DNA of 64,000 nucleotides from Neocallimastix lanati (nom. inval.) (GCA_016946835.1 JACVTC010000242.1:39267-103266); one strand, 5' to 3'; shown: positions 24,073-35,305, counted from the stretch's first letter. The notes: generated from the sequence alone by a model not told the origin. Made by a program: numbers and translations.

Positions 24073-25069
24073 GAAATCATAATTATTCAATAATGAATAA
24101 TTAATATTTCTTATAATTAATGAAAAATCATTAATAATCTATAATTATTTATAAAATAATAATTATTTTTTAAAAATATTTATTTAAATAATAATTAATA
24201 TATTCATTGATTTAAACTTATAAATTTATTTAATAGTTATTTTTTCATATATTGATCTAAATTTATTTACATATTATAATTTATACATTTATATAAATAA
24301 TATAAATTTTATTTACTTATTATTATTATTCATTTAAATAGAATTTTTACAAATGATTATATAAATTTGTATTTAATATTTTACCATAAAAATATTAGTT
24401 ATTTTAATTAAAATGAATTATGTATTTTATAATGTATTATAAACTATATATGTATCTAATCTATCATATTATTTAATCTTTATTTTTTAAATGAAAAAAA
24501 AAAGTTTTTTTTTTATTAATTCCTATCCTATCAATATTTTATATTTTAATAATTAATTAGAAAATCGGTAATTAATGTTTTTTCTAACAAATAGGTTTTC
24601 TTTAATTATACGATGATCAATATGATTAGAATATTGGTCGAAAAACTATTTAGGTTTTTCTTCTAATCTTTTCCTAAATAGATTTTTTGTTAAGATTAGA
24701 AAATAAATTTATTTAACCGATTGTTTTTTTTGAAAAAATATAAATAGGACTCTTGAATTCTCTTTGAGAAATCAAGAGTTATTATTTTAAGAAAATATAT
24801 AAATAATTACTACTAAAAAAAATTTTTTATATCAAAAAAATATTATTAATCATAAAAGCTTTTTTTATTTTAAAAAATATTTCCAACTACTATTCTACTA
24901 TTGCTGAGTTATTGTTTATTATATTTACTTATAATAAACTCTACATAATTATTAAGTATAATTTTAATTTTTTAATTTTTATTTTCTCAATTTTAATATT
25001 ATGTAAAAATAATATTAAAATGTAGATAATAGTTATATTAATTAATTTTAGTTTAGTATAGCTATTACA
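24068..25069 (+). repeat. 3' LTR of Ty3-B2 (1002 bp)
   Basis: TGTAAGAAATC to GCTATTACA. Has the B-type stem CTATTTAGG/CCTAAATAG (24646-24654, 24673-24681), loop TTCTAATCTT (24661-24670) complementary to 24692-24701, TATAAATA at 24739, AGAGTTATTAT at 24775 (36 nt on), and TTATAATAAACTCT with an AATAAA signal near 24930. Confidence 0.82.
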
Positions 25070-25072
25070 CTG

Positions 25073-25633
25073 TGTAAAAGGTAGGTTTACTATTAACTAA
25101 AATAACGAATAATAACTAATTTCAAAGGCTAAGATAATTTAACACCTCTCTATTCGAGTTGTTAATAATAAACACTAAAATTAATTATAATTGCAATTAT
25201 TTATCTTTAATACTCTAGAATATAGCGAAGCACTTTATAACTCTATTTAATATTAGTTGCTAGGCTTACACAGGGTAAATTTATTTATTTAATAATTAAA
25301 TTTTATTTATTAATATTAATATTTATTTTAACAATTTACGTTAATAGTAACGCTAGCGTGTTACAGTTACAAGTTCAATTATTTTTATACATTTAAATAA
25401 ATGAATAATTTGTAAATTATTTACTTTAACATGATTCACTAATCATTTACTAAACTACATATAACTATATAACTAATAATAAAATAAACTATAAAATATA
25501 ATAAAATTTAATGTATGAAATTAAGTAAAGATTTTATTTGATTAGCTAGTATTGCTAACTGTTTATGGATACGATGCGTAACCAAAGGACTATCATTGGA
25601 TAGGCGTTATGTTACCATGTATCTATTAGAGCT
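25073..25633 (-). repeat. H-family LTR, reverse orientation
   Basis: Reverse complement of 49143-49699, for example ggactatcattggataggc here against gcctatccaatgatagttc there. On the minus strand it reads from a decayed TGTAACAGAT-like end to TTTTACA. No target duplication found. Stops about 17 bp before the box A of the next tRNA-like module. Confidence 0.6.
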
Positions 25634-26145
25634 AATAAAGTTAGAACCTTGGTTCAATGGTTAGTTAGAACCTTGACCATGACCAATGCTTCATGGGTTC
25701 AACTTATACCTCACTCTATTTCGCAAAATTAATTATTTTATTTATAATTAATAATAACTTCTTGAATATTCTTTCTGTATAAATTATAGAAAGTTTAAGG
25801 TTCTTTAGGTTTGTAATTCATCCGACATGAATTTAGAAGTACTTACTTTAAAATATTATTTTATTATTTTTCTATAAGATTCATTTTCATCAATTAAAAT
25901 CTATTGTTAAGAAGTTTTTCATTATTAATTATTACTAACATATTTCTAAATATTTCTTGAAAATTATTATTACATTTAAAAACTGTTTTTCCGTTATCTA
26001 TTTTTGTGTCACATCATAATTATAATTATTTTTATAATAAACTCTAAATAGTTAAAATTTATTTTATTTTCTTAACTTAATGGTTTAGTCGTTAAGTTGA
26101 AGTTAATAATCATATTAAGTAATAGTACTTAGTATGATTATTACA
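25634..26145 (+). repeat. tRNA-like module and B-type LTR tail
   Basis: Box A-like TGGTTCAATGGTTAG at 25650 and box B-like GGGTTCAACTTATACC near 25697. The sequence then turns into AT-rich LTR-like DNA; from about 26025 it is the tail of a B-type LTR (TTATAATAAACTCT...ATTATTACA ending 26145). No gene. Confidence 0.45.
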
Positions 26146-26150
26146 TAGAG

Positions 26151-27732
26151 TGTAAAGAATTATAATTATTTTTCAAAATAATTATTATTCTTTATTAAAA
26201 AAAATTAATATTTAAAGTTTATTATTTTATAAAATTCTATGAATAATTTTATTAATTATGTCACATAGTAATTATTAATTAATGTTATTGTTTTAAAATT
26301 TATTTACATTAAATTAAATTATCAATAATTAATATATTAAATTATAATTATGTATTATTGTTATTATTGTATTAAAATAATGATAAATTCTATTTAATTG
26401 TAAAGATATGATCAATATCTTTAGTACATTAATTAATTTATTTTGTACATTAAATTATTTAATGTAATTCACGTTTACAAAATAATGCTAATGCATTAAA
26501 TTATGTAAAATATATTAATTTATGAAATTAATTGATTTATGAAAATTAATAATAAATTTATATTTCATATAATATATAAATTTAAAAATATAAAATTAAT
26601 TTTTAAATAACCTAAAATTTAGTAATAAAATATTTTAATAATTTTAGTTTAGTTTAATTTTAGTTTAGTTTAATTTTAGTTTAGTTTAATTTTAGTTTAG
26701 TTTAATAATCATAAAAATTAAATAGTAATATATAATTAATAGTATTAATAATAAAAGAATAATAAATAAATAATAAATAAGAACTTATTCAATTTGAGTC
26801 AAAACAAATTGAATAAAAAGCTTATTGAATTAGTTTTAGTTTTTTATAACTTTATTTAATTTTAGATTAGTTTTTGTTTATTTTATATTGAATATATATT
26901 TAAATAAATAGAAATAGTATATTATAATATAATTAAGAAAAAATATAAATACATGTAAAATTATTCTATTAAAGAAAATGTAGTTGTTATTAACTATTTT
27001 GCAGTTAATAACTAATAAAAAGAATTTTTATAATAAAGTGATTAATAAAAGAATTTTTTTAAAAAATAAATTTCATTTGAGTATTGTTATTGATAGTGTT
27101 GTTTTTGTTTTTTTTTTTCGTAATTGTAATCTGCTCCATAAGGAACATTTTACATTAATTAAGAAAAATTAAATTATATTAAAATGATAATTTTATTTAA
27201 TTAAGAAATAATTAAATTATATTATTTCTTGGACTTTTAATTAAGAAAATTAAAAGAATTAATTATTTAATTATACTTGTGATTAAATATTAATAAAATT
27301 GATATAATTAGTTAATAGATTGATGTAATTAAACACCAATCGAAATCTATCTAGTTTTTTCTTCTAATCTTTTTCTAGATAGAAATAATTTTCCAAGATT
27401 AGAAATCAAATTAATATAAATAGGACTCTTGATTCTTCTAAAAATAATCAAAAGTTATTATTATAAGAAATTATAATAATTAACACAAATATTTTAAAAT
27501 TACTTTTAATAAAAAATTTTTTATAATAAAATAATTTCTAAAATACTCTTCACTTTTGACTTTTAGTGTTGTTTATTATAATCTTATAAAAAACTCTAAG
27601 TTTTAATATTTTCGTTTTCAAAATTTTATATTATATCTTTTAATTTTATCTCAATTAATAATATTTTTTATTATTAATTGTAGAAAGAATTAATTATTAA
27701 TATAATTGAATATTTTTAATTAATTGTTTACA
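26151..27732 (+). repeat. Solo B-type LTR with TSD tagag, itself interrupted
   Basis: TGTAAAGAAT at 26151, GTTTACA ending 27732, tagag at 26146-26150 and 27733-27737. Removing the nested LTR 26399-27154 and one ttaat leaves 821 bp. Has stem TCTATCTAG/CTAGATAGA (27346-27354, 27375-27383), loop TTCTAATCTT paired with 27395-27404, TATAAATA 27415, and AAAGTTATTAT at 27451 (36 nt on). Confidence 0.8.
26399..27154 (+). repeat. Solo TGTAAAG-type LTR (756 bp), TSD ttaat
   Basis: TGTAAAGATATG to CATTTTACA, with ttaat at 26394-26398 and 27155-27159. TATAAATA at 26944, GTAGTTGTTAT at 26980 (36 nt on), a variant of the family A primer motif. Contains short tandem tttagtttaatttta units near 26640-26700. 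Confidence 0.85.
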
Positions 27733-27737
27733 TAGAG

Positions 27738-28189
27738 TTATCCAAAGAGTTACCATGGTATGGTGTAATACACCATGACCATCAAGCCGAACTTTCGGGT
27801 TCGACTCACATCCTTTGCTAATCTATAATAATTTTTGTTTAATATAACTAGATTATTGTAGAAATTACTAGAGTTTCTTCGGTTAAATTTATTGAACCGA
27901 ATGAAACTAGAAAGTTCTATTTTATTAATTATTTAATCATTTTTTCCATAAGACTCAATTTCTTGAAAAAAATCACGATTTCTCGAACTTTCATCAAATC
28001 AAACTTTATTTTTTCGAAAAAATTTAAATAAGTGTGAATTTCGCAATAAAAATATTTTTTTTCGTGCTTTTTTTAATTAGTTAATAAGTAATTTGAAATA
28101 TTACATCTACTAATTAATAAATAATAATATTTTGTACCTTTTTTCTTTTATAACAATTAATAAAACAAATTTCAATAAAAAATATTACT
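27738..28189 (+). repeat. tRNA-headed LTR body
   Basis: tRNA-like start: box A-like TTATCCAAAGAGTTACCATGG (27738) and box B GGGTTCGACTCACATCC (about 27797). Then an LTR-like body with a TATA-like region and cgtgctttt (near 28060) as in 42348-42957. The module begins 6 bp after the end of the LTR 26151-27732. Confidence 0.55.
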
Positions 28190-28495
28190 TTCTTTTTGTT
28201 TCGTACTTGATTTTGGTTCTATATAATTTAAGGTTCTATTAACTTGGACAATGAATATAGAACTTCTTGTCCTTAATTGTTCCAATAAATTAATTTGATT
28301 TATAATGTCCTGACAAGTTTTACTTTCTAAAAAATTATCTTCCTCTAACATTTTTACTTTTGATTTAAGGACGTGAATAAGTTTTTGAATTCATATTAAT
28401 TCGTCCAATCGATCATGAAGTTCTTTCTAGGCCTTACCAATAAACCCGTTGTATTCACTAATGGGAATCATATCTTCTTCATTGGGATAGATATA
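28190..28495 (-). pseudogene. Relic of an unknown coiled-coil protein
   Basis: On the minus strand one frame reads about 100 codons with two in-frame stops (TAG after FIGKA, TGA after DELI). It is rich in heptad-like Leu/Ile (LHDRLDELI, KLIHVLKSKVKMLEEDN, DIINQINLLEQLR) with charged residues between, suggesting a coiled coil. Base composition is less AT-extreme than the flanks. I do not recognise the family; a retroelement Gag or a host gene fragment are both possible. Confidence 0.45.
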
Positions 28496-29339
28496 TCATT
28501 CCTTTTAAATGATATAACTGAAGTAACTTTTATTTGTTTAGGCGTTTTAAGGTAATCGATAGATTGTTGATAGATTATTGTTAAAGTTTTAAGATAATTT
28601 GGTCTTAATGATTAGGTCAAGATACCAAATTATCGTAATTAATTAATAATTTAAATTTACTCTTTTTTAAAACATATTGTTATTAGTAAATTTTATAAGT
28701 TTTTATTTAAAATATAAATTTTATTTAATCTTAATAATATTTTATTACATTATTATTTTATATAATTATTACTATAATTTAAATTACAATAATCCTACAA
28801 AGGATTAATCAAAAGATTTAAACATTTATTTATATATGTAACGATATCAAAATCTTATACAATTAATTTAAAAAGTATCATAAAACATGGGAAAAGCAAG
28901 AGGGAATTAATCAAGAAATATCGTATTTATGAAATAGTATAATGATTATTATATATTTATATAATACACTCAAATTATTATTTTAGAATATAATGTTCAT
29001 TTTATTATATTTATTTATTAAAATTATTCACTTTATTATATTTATTTATTAAAATAATTATTCACTATTATTCATTCTCAATTAATACATTTCAATAAAA
29101 ATAAAAACACAACCCTTTTTTTTTTATAATTAAAACTTCATAATTTTTATTTTATTATTCTCTATATTATTATTATTAAATTTGTACTTATTATATAATT
29201 AATTATATTATATATATTTTTACAATAAACTTATATTAATAATAAAATAATAAAATAATTTTATAATATTATATCTTATAAAATATTAATTTTAACTTAT
29301 TTAAAATATTAATAATAAAATTATTTACAATAATTTTTA
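28496..29339. other. LTR debris, no gene
   Basis: Non-coding. About 28570-28660 resembles the start of D-family LTRs (ttaggtcaagat). The string aatcctacaaaggatt near 28793 recurs inverted near 44130. The rest is plain AT-rich DNA. Confidence 0.4.
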
Positions 29340-29347
29340 TGTAACGA

Positions 29348-30008
29348 TGTAAGAATATAGATTTATTTCTTATAAAATAATCTATCTTCTTATTTAATTA
29401 ATTTATATTTCATTTATATTTCAATATTTATTAACATGTAAAAAATATATTAATTTATCCAAATTAATATATTGAAAAATAATGTAAACAAATTTGTTGT
29501 AATGTATTAATTACTTAAAAATATTATTTATATTTTATTATTTCAATTAGTTGATAATTTATAAGATTTTAGCAATCGGTTAATTAATTTTTTCCCCAAT
29601 ATTATTATGATTGGGTTTTTATTAATTAATACGATGATTAATATATTAGAATATTAATCGAAGTTATTCAGGTTTTTCTACTAATCTTTTCCTGAATATC
29701 AATTTGTTAAGATTAGATACCTTTATTTGATTTGTTAACTTTATCTTATCTATTTTATTTATTTAATAATTACATCTATTTAATAATTTCATCTATTAAA
29801 ATAATTATAAATAAAAAAGTATAAAAGAACTCAAATTTCTTTGATTAAAGAAATTAGAGTTATTATTATATAATGCTATATAATAAATTAAAAGAAAATA
29901 AAGTCTTTTTGTTTATTTCAATATTTATATAAAGTTAAGTATAAATTTTTATATCTTAAAATATTAATAATCTAGTTATAGTTAGTATATTATAAATAGA
30001 TTATTACA
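29348..30008 (+). repeat. 5' LTR of Ty3-B
   Basis: TGTAAGAAT to ATTATTACA. Paired stem TATTCAGG/CCTGAATA (29665-29672, 29691-29698), loop CTAATCTT (29681-29688) complementary to AAGATTAG (29709-29716), TATAAAAG at 29820, AGAGTTATTAT at 29856-29866. Compared with the 3' LTR it lacks 19 bp containing AATAAA (see 35206-35224). Confidence 0.92.
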
Positions 30009-30019
30009 ATAATAACTCT
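30009..30019 (+). other. Primer-binding site of Ty3-B (self-priming type)
   Basis: ATAATAACTCT directly after the 5' LTR. Reverse complement of AGAGTTATTAT at 29856-29866, which lies 36 nt after the start of the TATA box. Same geometry as element A1 with a different sequence. Confidence 0.72.
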
Positions 30020-30045
30020 CATTAGTAATTTAAATAAAATTATTA

Positions 30046-30053
<8 letters not shown>

Positions 30054-30078
<25 letters not shown>

Positions 30079-30312
30079 TTTAGATACTTTAACTTTTGAG
30101 ATAAATTTTTTCAATTTAATTATAATTTAAAGTTTGAATCAAATAATATATTACAATATATAAAATAAATTAATTTAATTAAATAATTCAATCAATACAT
30201 ATATTACAATTAATTCTTTAGTATTTAAATAATAATAATAAAAAAAAAAAAAAAAAAAAAAAATACGTATATTTTAATAGTAGTAATAATAATAATAAAA
30301 ATAGTAATAGTA

Positions 30313-30343
<31 letters not shown>

Positions 30344-30384
30344 TAGTAATAATAATAATAGTTTTAGTAATAATAATAGTTTTA

Positions 30385-30433
<49 letters not shown>

Positions 30434-30470
30434 TAAAAATAAAATAAAATAAAAAAAAAAAAAAAAAAAT
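30054..30470 (+). repeat. Microsatellites in the Ty3-B leader
   Basis: Runs of about 24 A (30055-30078 and 30241-30263), AAT and AGT trinucleotide repeats (30283-30430) and a further A run (30450-30468). Non-coding leader between primer-binding site and gag. Confidence 0.85.
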
Positions 30471-30549
30471 TATATATATATTTTGATACTACTTAACTTT
30501 TTATTTTATTTTATATATTAAATTTTTTTTTTTAGGAAAATAAATCAAG

Positions 30550-33500
30550 ATGGAACTAAATGAACAAAGTATGAAAGAGTATGCCCCTAAAGAAAATGAA
30601 ACTTCAAAATTTATCTCTACCCTGACTGAGTTCATTCCAACATTCTTTTCATCAAAAGGTGTCTTATCAAAAGACGAAGATGAAACGTTGATGAACATCA
30701 ACGACGTCCTGGAACAAAGTGAGATGTTCTTTCAAGAACATCCAAACTCTTTTCCATCGGACATATATAAAAACACCTTTGTTATTAATAAACTTCAAGG
30801 TGTTGCAAAAAAATGGGGTCTCTCCCTAAAAACTGATAATATTTTAGAAAGTTTAAGTTATAAAAAATTTAAACATCTACTTATAAAAAATTTTGGAGAT
30901 ACGAAAGAGCAGAAATATGCTCTTATCGAACAATTATTGGAGTTAAAACAAAAACATTTAGGTAAAGCTACCTTTTATACCATTGAATTTAGAAGGTTGT
31001 CAAGGAGGATCGGATGGCAAAATAATGTCCTTATAGACTTAATAAGACGTGGACTAATTGATGAAGTTAAAGAAGAATTTGACAAGGTAAAAAATAAACC
31101 TCAGACTTTATTTGAAGCTACCAACATGATAATTGAAATTGATAAAAGATGTCTTTTGAATAATAAAATAACCAACAGTCATATTAACAAATTTAATAAA
31201 AAATCAACGTTCAGAATGAAAAGACATGAGCTGAACAAGAACGATAAAAAAGCATATAATCATTTCAAACATAACGAATTAAGATCTAAAAAGAAAAATT
31301 TATTATCAGCAAATTTCACACCCAGTTTTACAGGGAAAATGACTAATACTTTTACTATATCCTTCAACAATAAGCCTTTAAAAATAAAACTCATGATAGA
31401 CTCCGGATCTGCTAGAAGCTTTATATGTAAAGACTTTGTAACCGCTAACAAAATACCAGTTTCTGGCCTCCCTTCACCAATAAATATCCAGCTACCGAAT
31501 AATAAAAATATGAATATTAAACAAACAACTAAAAGCCTTCAACTTCAATTTATGGATCATAAAGAAAATTTTGAATTCTCTGTAGCAAATCTTCAACTCC
31601 ATGGAATCTCAGGAATTCTCGGAAGAGATTGGCTTAATATCCATAAGCCATATATTAACTTTGAAAATAATTATATTTACTTTTTGGAAAAATTCTGTTC
31701 TGATCATTGCCCTTCGTCCAAAGGAAACAAATTCATGTTTCACTCTAAAGAAATAACTGCATCTATGGTACCCGAAGCTATCCTTACTAACGATTCGATC
31801 TTTTCTGAAAGCAACGTTGAGGAAGATATCTCTGACGGTGATTTGTGTGCTGTTATGGTAGATAATATCAAACAACAAACAATGGAAGAAAAAGAAGAGA
31901 TAATCAATAAATATTACTTAGAATTTAAGATAGTTTTTGAGAAACAACAAGCTGACAAATTACCAAAGCACAGAAAGTATGACATGTCGATAGAACTCAT
32001 TCCCGGAAGTCAATTATATTATGGTCCAATATACTCACTAACTGCAAAGGAATTAAAAGCACTTAAAGAATACATAAAAGAAAATCTGAAAAAAGGCTTT
32101 ATTCGGAAATCAAAATCTCCCGCAGGCGCACCTGTTCTTTTTGTTATGAAACGTGACGGAACACTACGTCTTTGCGTAGATTATCGAAAATTGAATGCGA
32201 TAACTATTCGCAATAGTTATCCAATTCCAAGAATAAGTGATCTAATTGAATGTTTCAAGGGAGCAATTATATTTACGAGACTTGACTTAAGGTCTGCGTA
32301 TAATCTTATACGCATCAAAGAAGGACAAGAATATCTTACAGCATTCCGCACACCATTGGGTCATTACGAATATTTAGTTATGCCCTTTGGATTACGCAAT
32401 GCTCCTTCTGTGTTCCAGAGATTCGTTCAAGATATATTTTCTGAAGTTATTGGAAAGTTCGTACAGGTTTACTTAGACGATATAACTATCTACTCAAGTA
32501 ACAATACCAGTCATATTGATCATGTTAAGACAGTTTTGAATCTCCTAATTAGTAATGGACTCTATGCAAAGTTAGAAAAGTGCGATTTCCATGTGAAATC
32601 CACAACATTCCTAGGATTCACTGTCTCATCTACAGGATTGATAATGGATGCAAGTAAATTAAACTCAATATTAGAATGGCCAACCCCAACAAATATCAAA
32701 GATTTGCAAAGCTTTCTCGGTCTTTGTAATTATTATAGAAAATTTATAAAAAATTTTGCCAAGATAATGGAACCTCTAAGAAATTTATTAAAGAAAAATG
32801 TAACTTTTATTTGGGATGAATCTAAAGATGAAGCTTTCAACAAATTAAAGTCTGCTTTTAAAGATAATGAATTTTTAATTTTTCCTGACCCAGAGAAGGA
32901 ATTTATACTGGAAACAGATGCTAGTGATTACGCTGTCGGTTGCGTACTATCACAAATTTATGACAAAGATAAATTACTCCATCCAATTGCATTTCACTCA
33001 AGAGCACTAAATAAGAATGAAATAAATTATACCATATACGATAAGGAACTCCTAGCCATCATCGTTGCATTTGAAACGTGGAGACATCACTTGGAAGGTG
33101 CCAAATATCCCGTTCGAATTATAACTGACCATAAAAACCTACTGTATTTTAGGAAACCCCAAAATCTTAATCAACGCCAGGTTAGGTGGAGTCTATACTT
33201 GTCAAAATTTGATTTTAGAATATCTCATAGACCAGGAGAAAATAGTGTAAAACCAGATTCATTATCCAGACGCCCCGATTATAGAAATAAAATTCCAAAA
33301 AACGATTTCAATCCAGCTGTTCTTGATGATAATATTTTCTGTTGCGCTTCTGTTGAAAATATAAGCTTACTTATCGACGCCCAGAAGAAGGATAAATTTT
33401 GTAAAAATACTATGGAAAAGATTTATGATAAATCTTCAAATAAAGTTAATTCATCATTATTCACTCTTGTTGATGGAGTTTTACACTTCCAAAAAAGGAT

Positions 33501-34590
33501 TATTGTCCCATCCTCTCTTAAACATAAGGTGCTCAAATCTTTCCACGATACTCCTACAAACGGACACCAAGGTATTGATAAAACTCTCGAAAAACTTCGG
33601 AGATATTATTGGTGGCCGAACATGAAAAATGACGTTCAAAATTACATTAAGTCATGTATCACTTGTGGAAAAAGCAAAGTACGTAAGCATAAACCTTACG
33701 GAAAAATACAACCTCTTCCGGTGCCCAGTAAACCTTGGGAAATCATTGGAGTAGATTTCATAGTATCACTCCCTAATTCTCAAAACTGCTCCTGCATTTT
33801 GGTTGTTTCAGATCATTTGACAAAAATGATACACCTTACACCTTGTTCTGACGTTCCATCCGCTGATTTAACTGCCAGACTCCTCTTAAACAATGTTTTC
33901 CGATACCACGGATTCCCGAAGATTATAGTTTCTGACCATGGTTCCCAATTTTCCTCCGAATTTTGGACTTCACTTTGTAGTGCCCTTAGTATAAAACCAA
34001 GCCTAGCTACTGCATTCCACCAACAATCAAATGGCCAAGTAGAAAGGGCTAACGCTGTAATAGAGCAATATTTAAGATGCTATTGTTCTTCTGCCCAGAC
34101 AGATTGGTGTTTTTATTTACCATTATGTGAACTCGCATATAACAATTCATTGCATAAATCAATAGGATGTTCTCCCTTTTATGCCAATTACGGATTCAAC
34201 CCTAGTTGTAATATTGATTCTCCTCCAGTTCTTCTTACTGACAATGCTTCTGTCCTCACAAGAGATTGGGCTTCTCATTTCAATGGCCTTAAGAGACATC
34301 TCATTAAGGCTAAGGAAGACTACAAGAAATTCGGAGATAATAGAAAATCTTTCGGTCCAAAATTGAAGGTAAACGATAAAGTATGGTTAAAAAGACATTA
34401 CTTTTCTAATGAACCTTCACGCAAATTATCTTCTCAATATTTAGGACCCTTTAAAATAATTGAAGAAAGAGAAAGATTAAATTATCGGTTAGAGCTACCA
34501 GAAAATCTGCATCTGCATCCGATTTTCCATATTTCACAATTGGAACCATACTCTGAAAGGAATCCTGAATTAAAGGAAAACAACATGTAA
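30550..34590 (+). CDS. gag-pol: Gag-Pol polyprotein of Ty3-B, intact, 1346 codons
   Basis: ATG at 30550 to TAA at 34590 with no break. Gag region about residues 30-200, then a basic stretch without a CCHC knuckle (KFNKKSTFRMKRHELNKNDKK), unlike family A. Protease MIDSGSARSF near residue 282; RT from about 500 with YLDD near residue 645; RNase H ETDASDY and TDHKNL; HHCC finger (HDTPTNGHQG...CITCGKSK) from about residue 1000; DDE core GVDFIV, SDHGSQ, NGQVERAN; GPY/F module LGPFKI near residue 1300; end HPIFHISQLEPY. No chromodomain. A single gag-pol frame means Gag excess must come from processing or turnover, as known for Tf1. Possibly functional. Confidence 0.95.
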   Translation: MELNEQSMKEYAPKENETSKFISTLTEFIPTFFSSKGVLSKDEDETLMNINDVLEQSEMFFQEHPNSFPSDIYKNTFVINKLQGVAKKWGLSLKTDNILESLSYKKFKHLLIKNFGDTKEQKYALIEQLLELKQKHLGKATFYTIEFRRLSRRIGWQNNVLIDLIRRGLIDEVKEEFDKVKNKPQTLFEATNMIIEIDKRCLLNNKITNSHINKFNKKSTFRMKRHELNKNDKKAYNHFKHNELRSKKKNLLSANFTPSFTGKMTNTFTISFNNKPLKIKLMIDSGSARSFICKDFVTANKIPVSGLPSPINIQLPNNKNMNIKQTTKSLQLQFMDHKENFEFSVANLQLHGISGILGRDWLNIHKPYINFENNYIYFLEKFCSDHCPSSKGNKFMFHSKEITASMVPEAILTNDSIFSESNVEEDISDGDLCAVMVDNIKQQTMEEKEEIINKYYLEFKIVFEKQQADKLPKHRKYDMSIELIPGSQLYYGPIYSLTAKELKALKEYIKENLKKGFIRKSKSPAGAPVLFVMKRDGTLRLCVDYRKLNAITIRNSYPIPRISDLIECFKGAIIFTRLDLRSAYNLIRIKEGQEYLTAFRTPLGHYEYLVMPFGLRNAPSVFQRFVQDIFSEVIGKFVQVYLDDITIYSSNNTSHIDHVKTVLNLLISNGLYAKLEKCDFHVKSTTFLGFTVSSTGLIMDASKLNSILEWPTPTNIKDLQSFLGLCNYYRKFIKNFAKIMEPLRNLLKKNVTFIWDESKDEAFNKLKSAFKDNEFLIFPDPEKEFILETDASDYAVGCVLSQIYDKDKLLHPIAFHSRALNKNEINYTIYDKELLAIIVAFETWRHHLEGAKYPVRIITDHKNLLYFRKPQNLNQRQVRWSLYLSKFDFRISHRPGENSVKPDSLSRRPDYRNKIPKNDFNPAVLDDNIFCCASVENISLLIDAQKKDKFCKNTMEKIYDKSSNKVNSSLFTLVDGVLHFQKRIIVPSSLKHKVLKSFHDTPTNGHQGIDKTLEKLRRYYWWPNMKNDVQNYIKSCITCGKSKVRKHKPYGKIQPLPVPSKPWEIIGVDFIVSLPNSQNCSCILVVSDHLTKMIHLTPCSDVPSADLTARLLLNNVFRYHGFPKIIVSDHGSQFSSEFWTSLCSALSIKPSLATAFHQQSNGQVERANAVIEQYLRCYCSSAQTDWCFYLPLCELAYNNSLHKSIGCSPFYANYGFNPSCNIDSPPVLLTDNASVLTRDWASHFNGLKRHLIKAKEDYKKFGDNRKSFGPKLKVNDKVWLKRHYFSNEPSRKLSSQYLGPFKIIEERERLNYRLELPENLHLHPIFHISQLEPYSERNPELKENNM

Positions 34591-34625
34591 GTATTTTCCC
34601 ATTTCAAATTAAGAAAAAAGGGCAA

Positions 34626-35305
34626 TGTAAGAATATAGATTTATTTCTTATAAAATAATCTATCTTCTTATTTAATTAATTTATATTTCATTTATATTTC
34701 AATATTTATTAACATGTAAAAAATATATTAATTTATCCAAATTAATATATTGAAAAATAATGTAAACAAATTTGTTGTAATGTATTAATTACTTAAAAAT
34801 ATTATTTATATTTTATTATTTCAATTAGTTGATAATTTATAAGATTTTAGCAATCGGTTAATTAATTTTTTCCCCAATATTATTATGATTGGGTTTTTAT
34901 TAATTAATACGATGATTAATATATATGAATATTAATCGAAGTTATTCAGGTTTTTCTACTAATCTTTTCCTGAATATCAATTTGTTAAGATTAGATACCT
35001 TTATTTGATTTGTTAACTTTATCTTATCTATTTTATTTATTTAATAATTACATCTATTTAATAATTTCATCTATTAAAATAATTATAAATAAAAAAGTAT
35101 AAAAGAACTCAAATTTCTTTGATTAAAGAAATTAGAGTTATTATTATATAATGCTATATAATAAATTAAAAGAAAATAAAGTCTTTTTGTTTATTTCAAT
35201 ATTTAGTGTTTATAATAAACTCTATATAAAGTTAAGTATAAATTTTTATATCTTAAAATATTAATAATCTAGTTATAGTTAGTATATTATAAATAGATTA
35301 TTACA
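34626..35305 (+). repeat. 3' LTR of Ty3-B
   Basis: 680 bp, TGTAAGAAT to ATTATTACA. 35206-35224 is the segment missing from the 5' LTR and includes AATAAA at 35214-35219, the likely polyadenylation signal. It forms an inverted pair with the LTR that starts at 35788. Confidence 0.92.

Larger units (their letters stand above)
10651..25069 (+). mobile_element. Ty3-B2 element, dead, split by three later insertions
   Basis: Pieces at 10651-12431, 13623-13662, 15365-16210 and 23282-24072 read as consecutive parts of the same polyprotein as the intact Ty3-B element at 30550-34590; the 3' LTR is 24068-25069. Each gap is an insertion with target duplication: D-family LTR (tgatt), tRNA-headed LTR (gtcct/gccct), element A1 (aatgg). 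The 5' LTR and most of gag are gone, cut by the LTR ending at 10650. Confidence 0.88.
29348..35305 (+). mobile_element. Full-length Ty3-B element, TSD aacga, intact ORF
   Basis: 5958 bp, LTRs of 661 and 680 bp, aacga at 29343-29347 and 35306-35310, primer-binding site, polypurine tract (about 34608-34625) and one uninterrupted gag-pol frame. The LTRs differ by a 19-bp deletion in the 5' copy and a few bases, so it is young and possibly active. It inserted 8 bp inside a TGTAACGA LTR whose remainder is 35311-35787. Confidence 0.95.

Noticed and set aside
26984-27172. 62-codon frame
   Set aside because: Lies in the end of a solo LTR and runs through its target duplication.
30283-30430. CRISPR-like or regulatory array
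   Set aside because: Plain AAT/AGT microsatellite without spacers.
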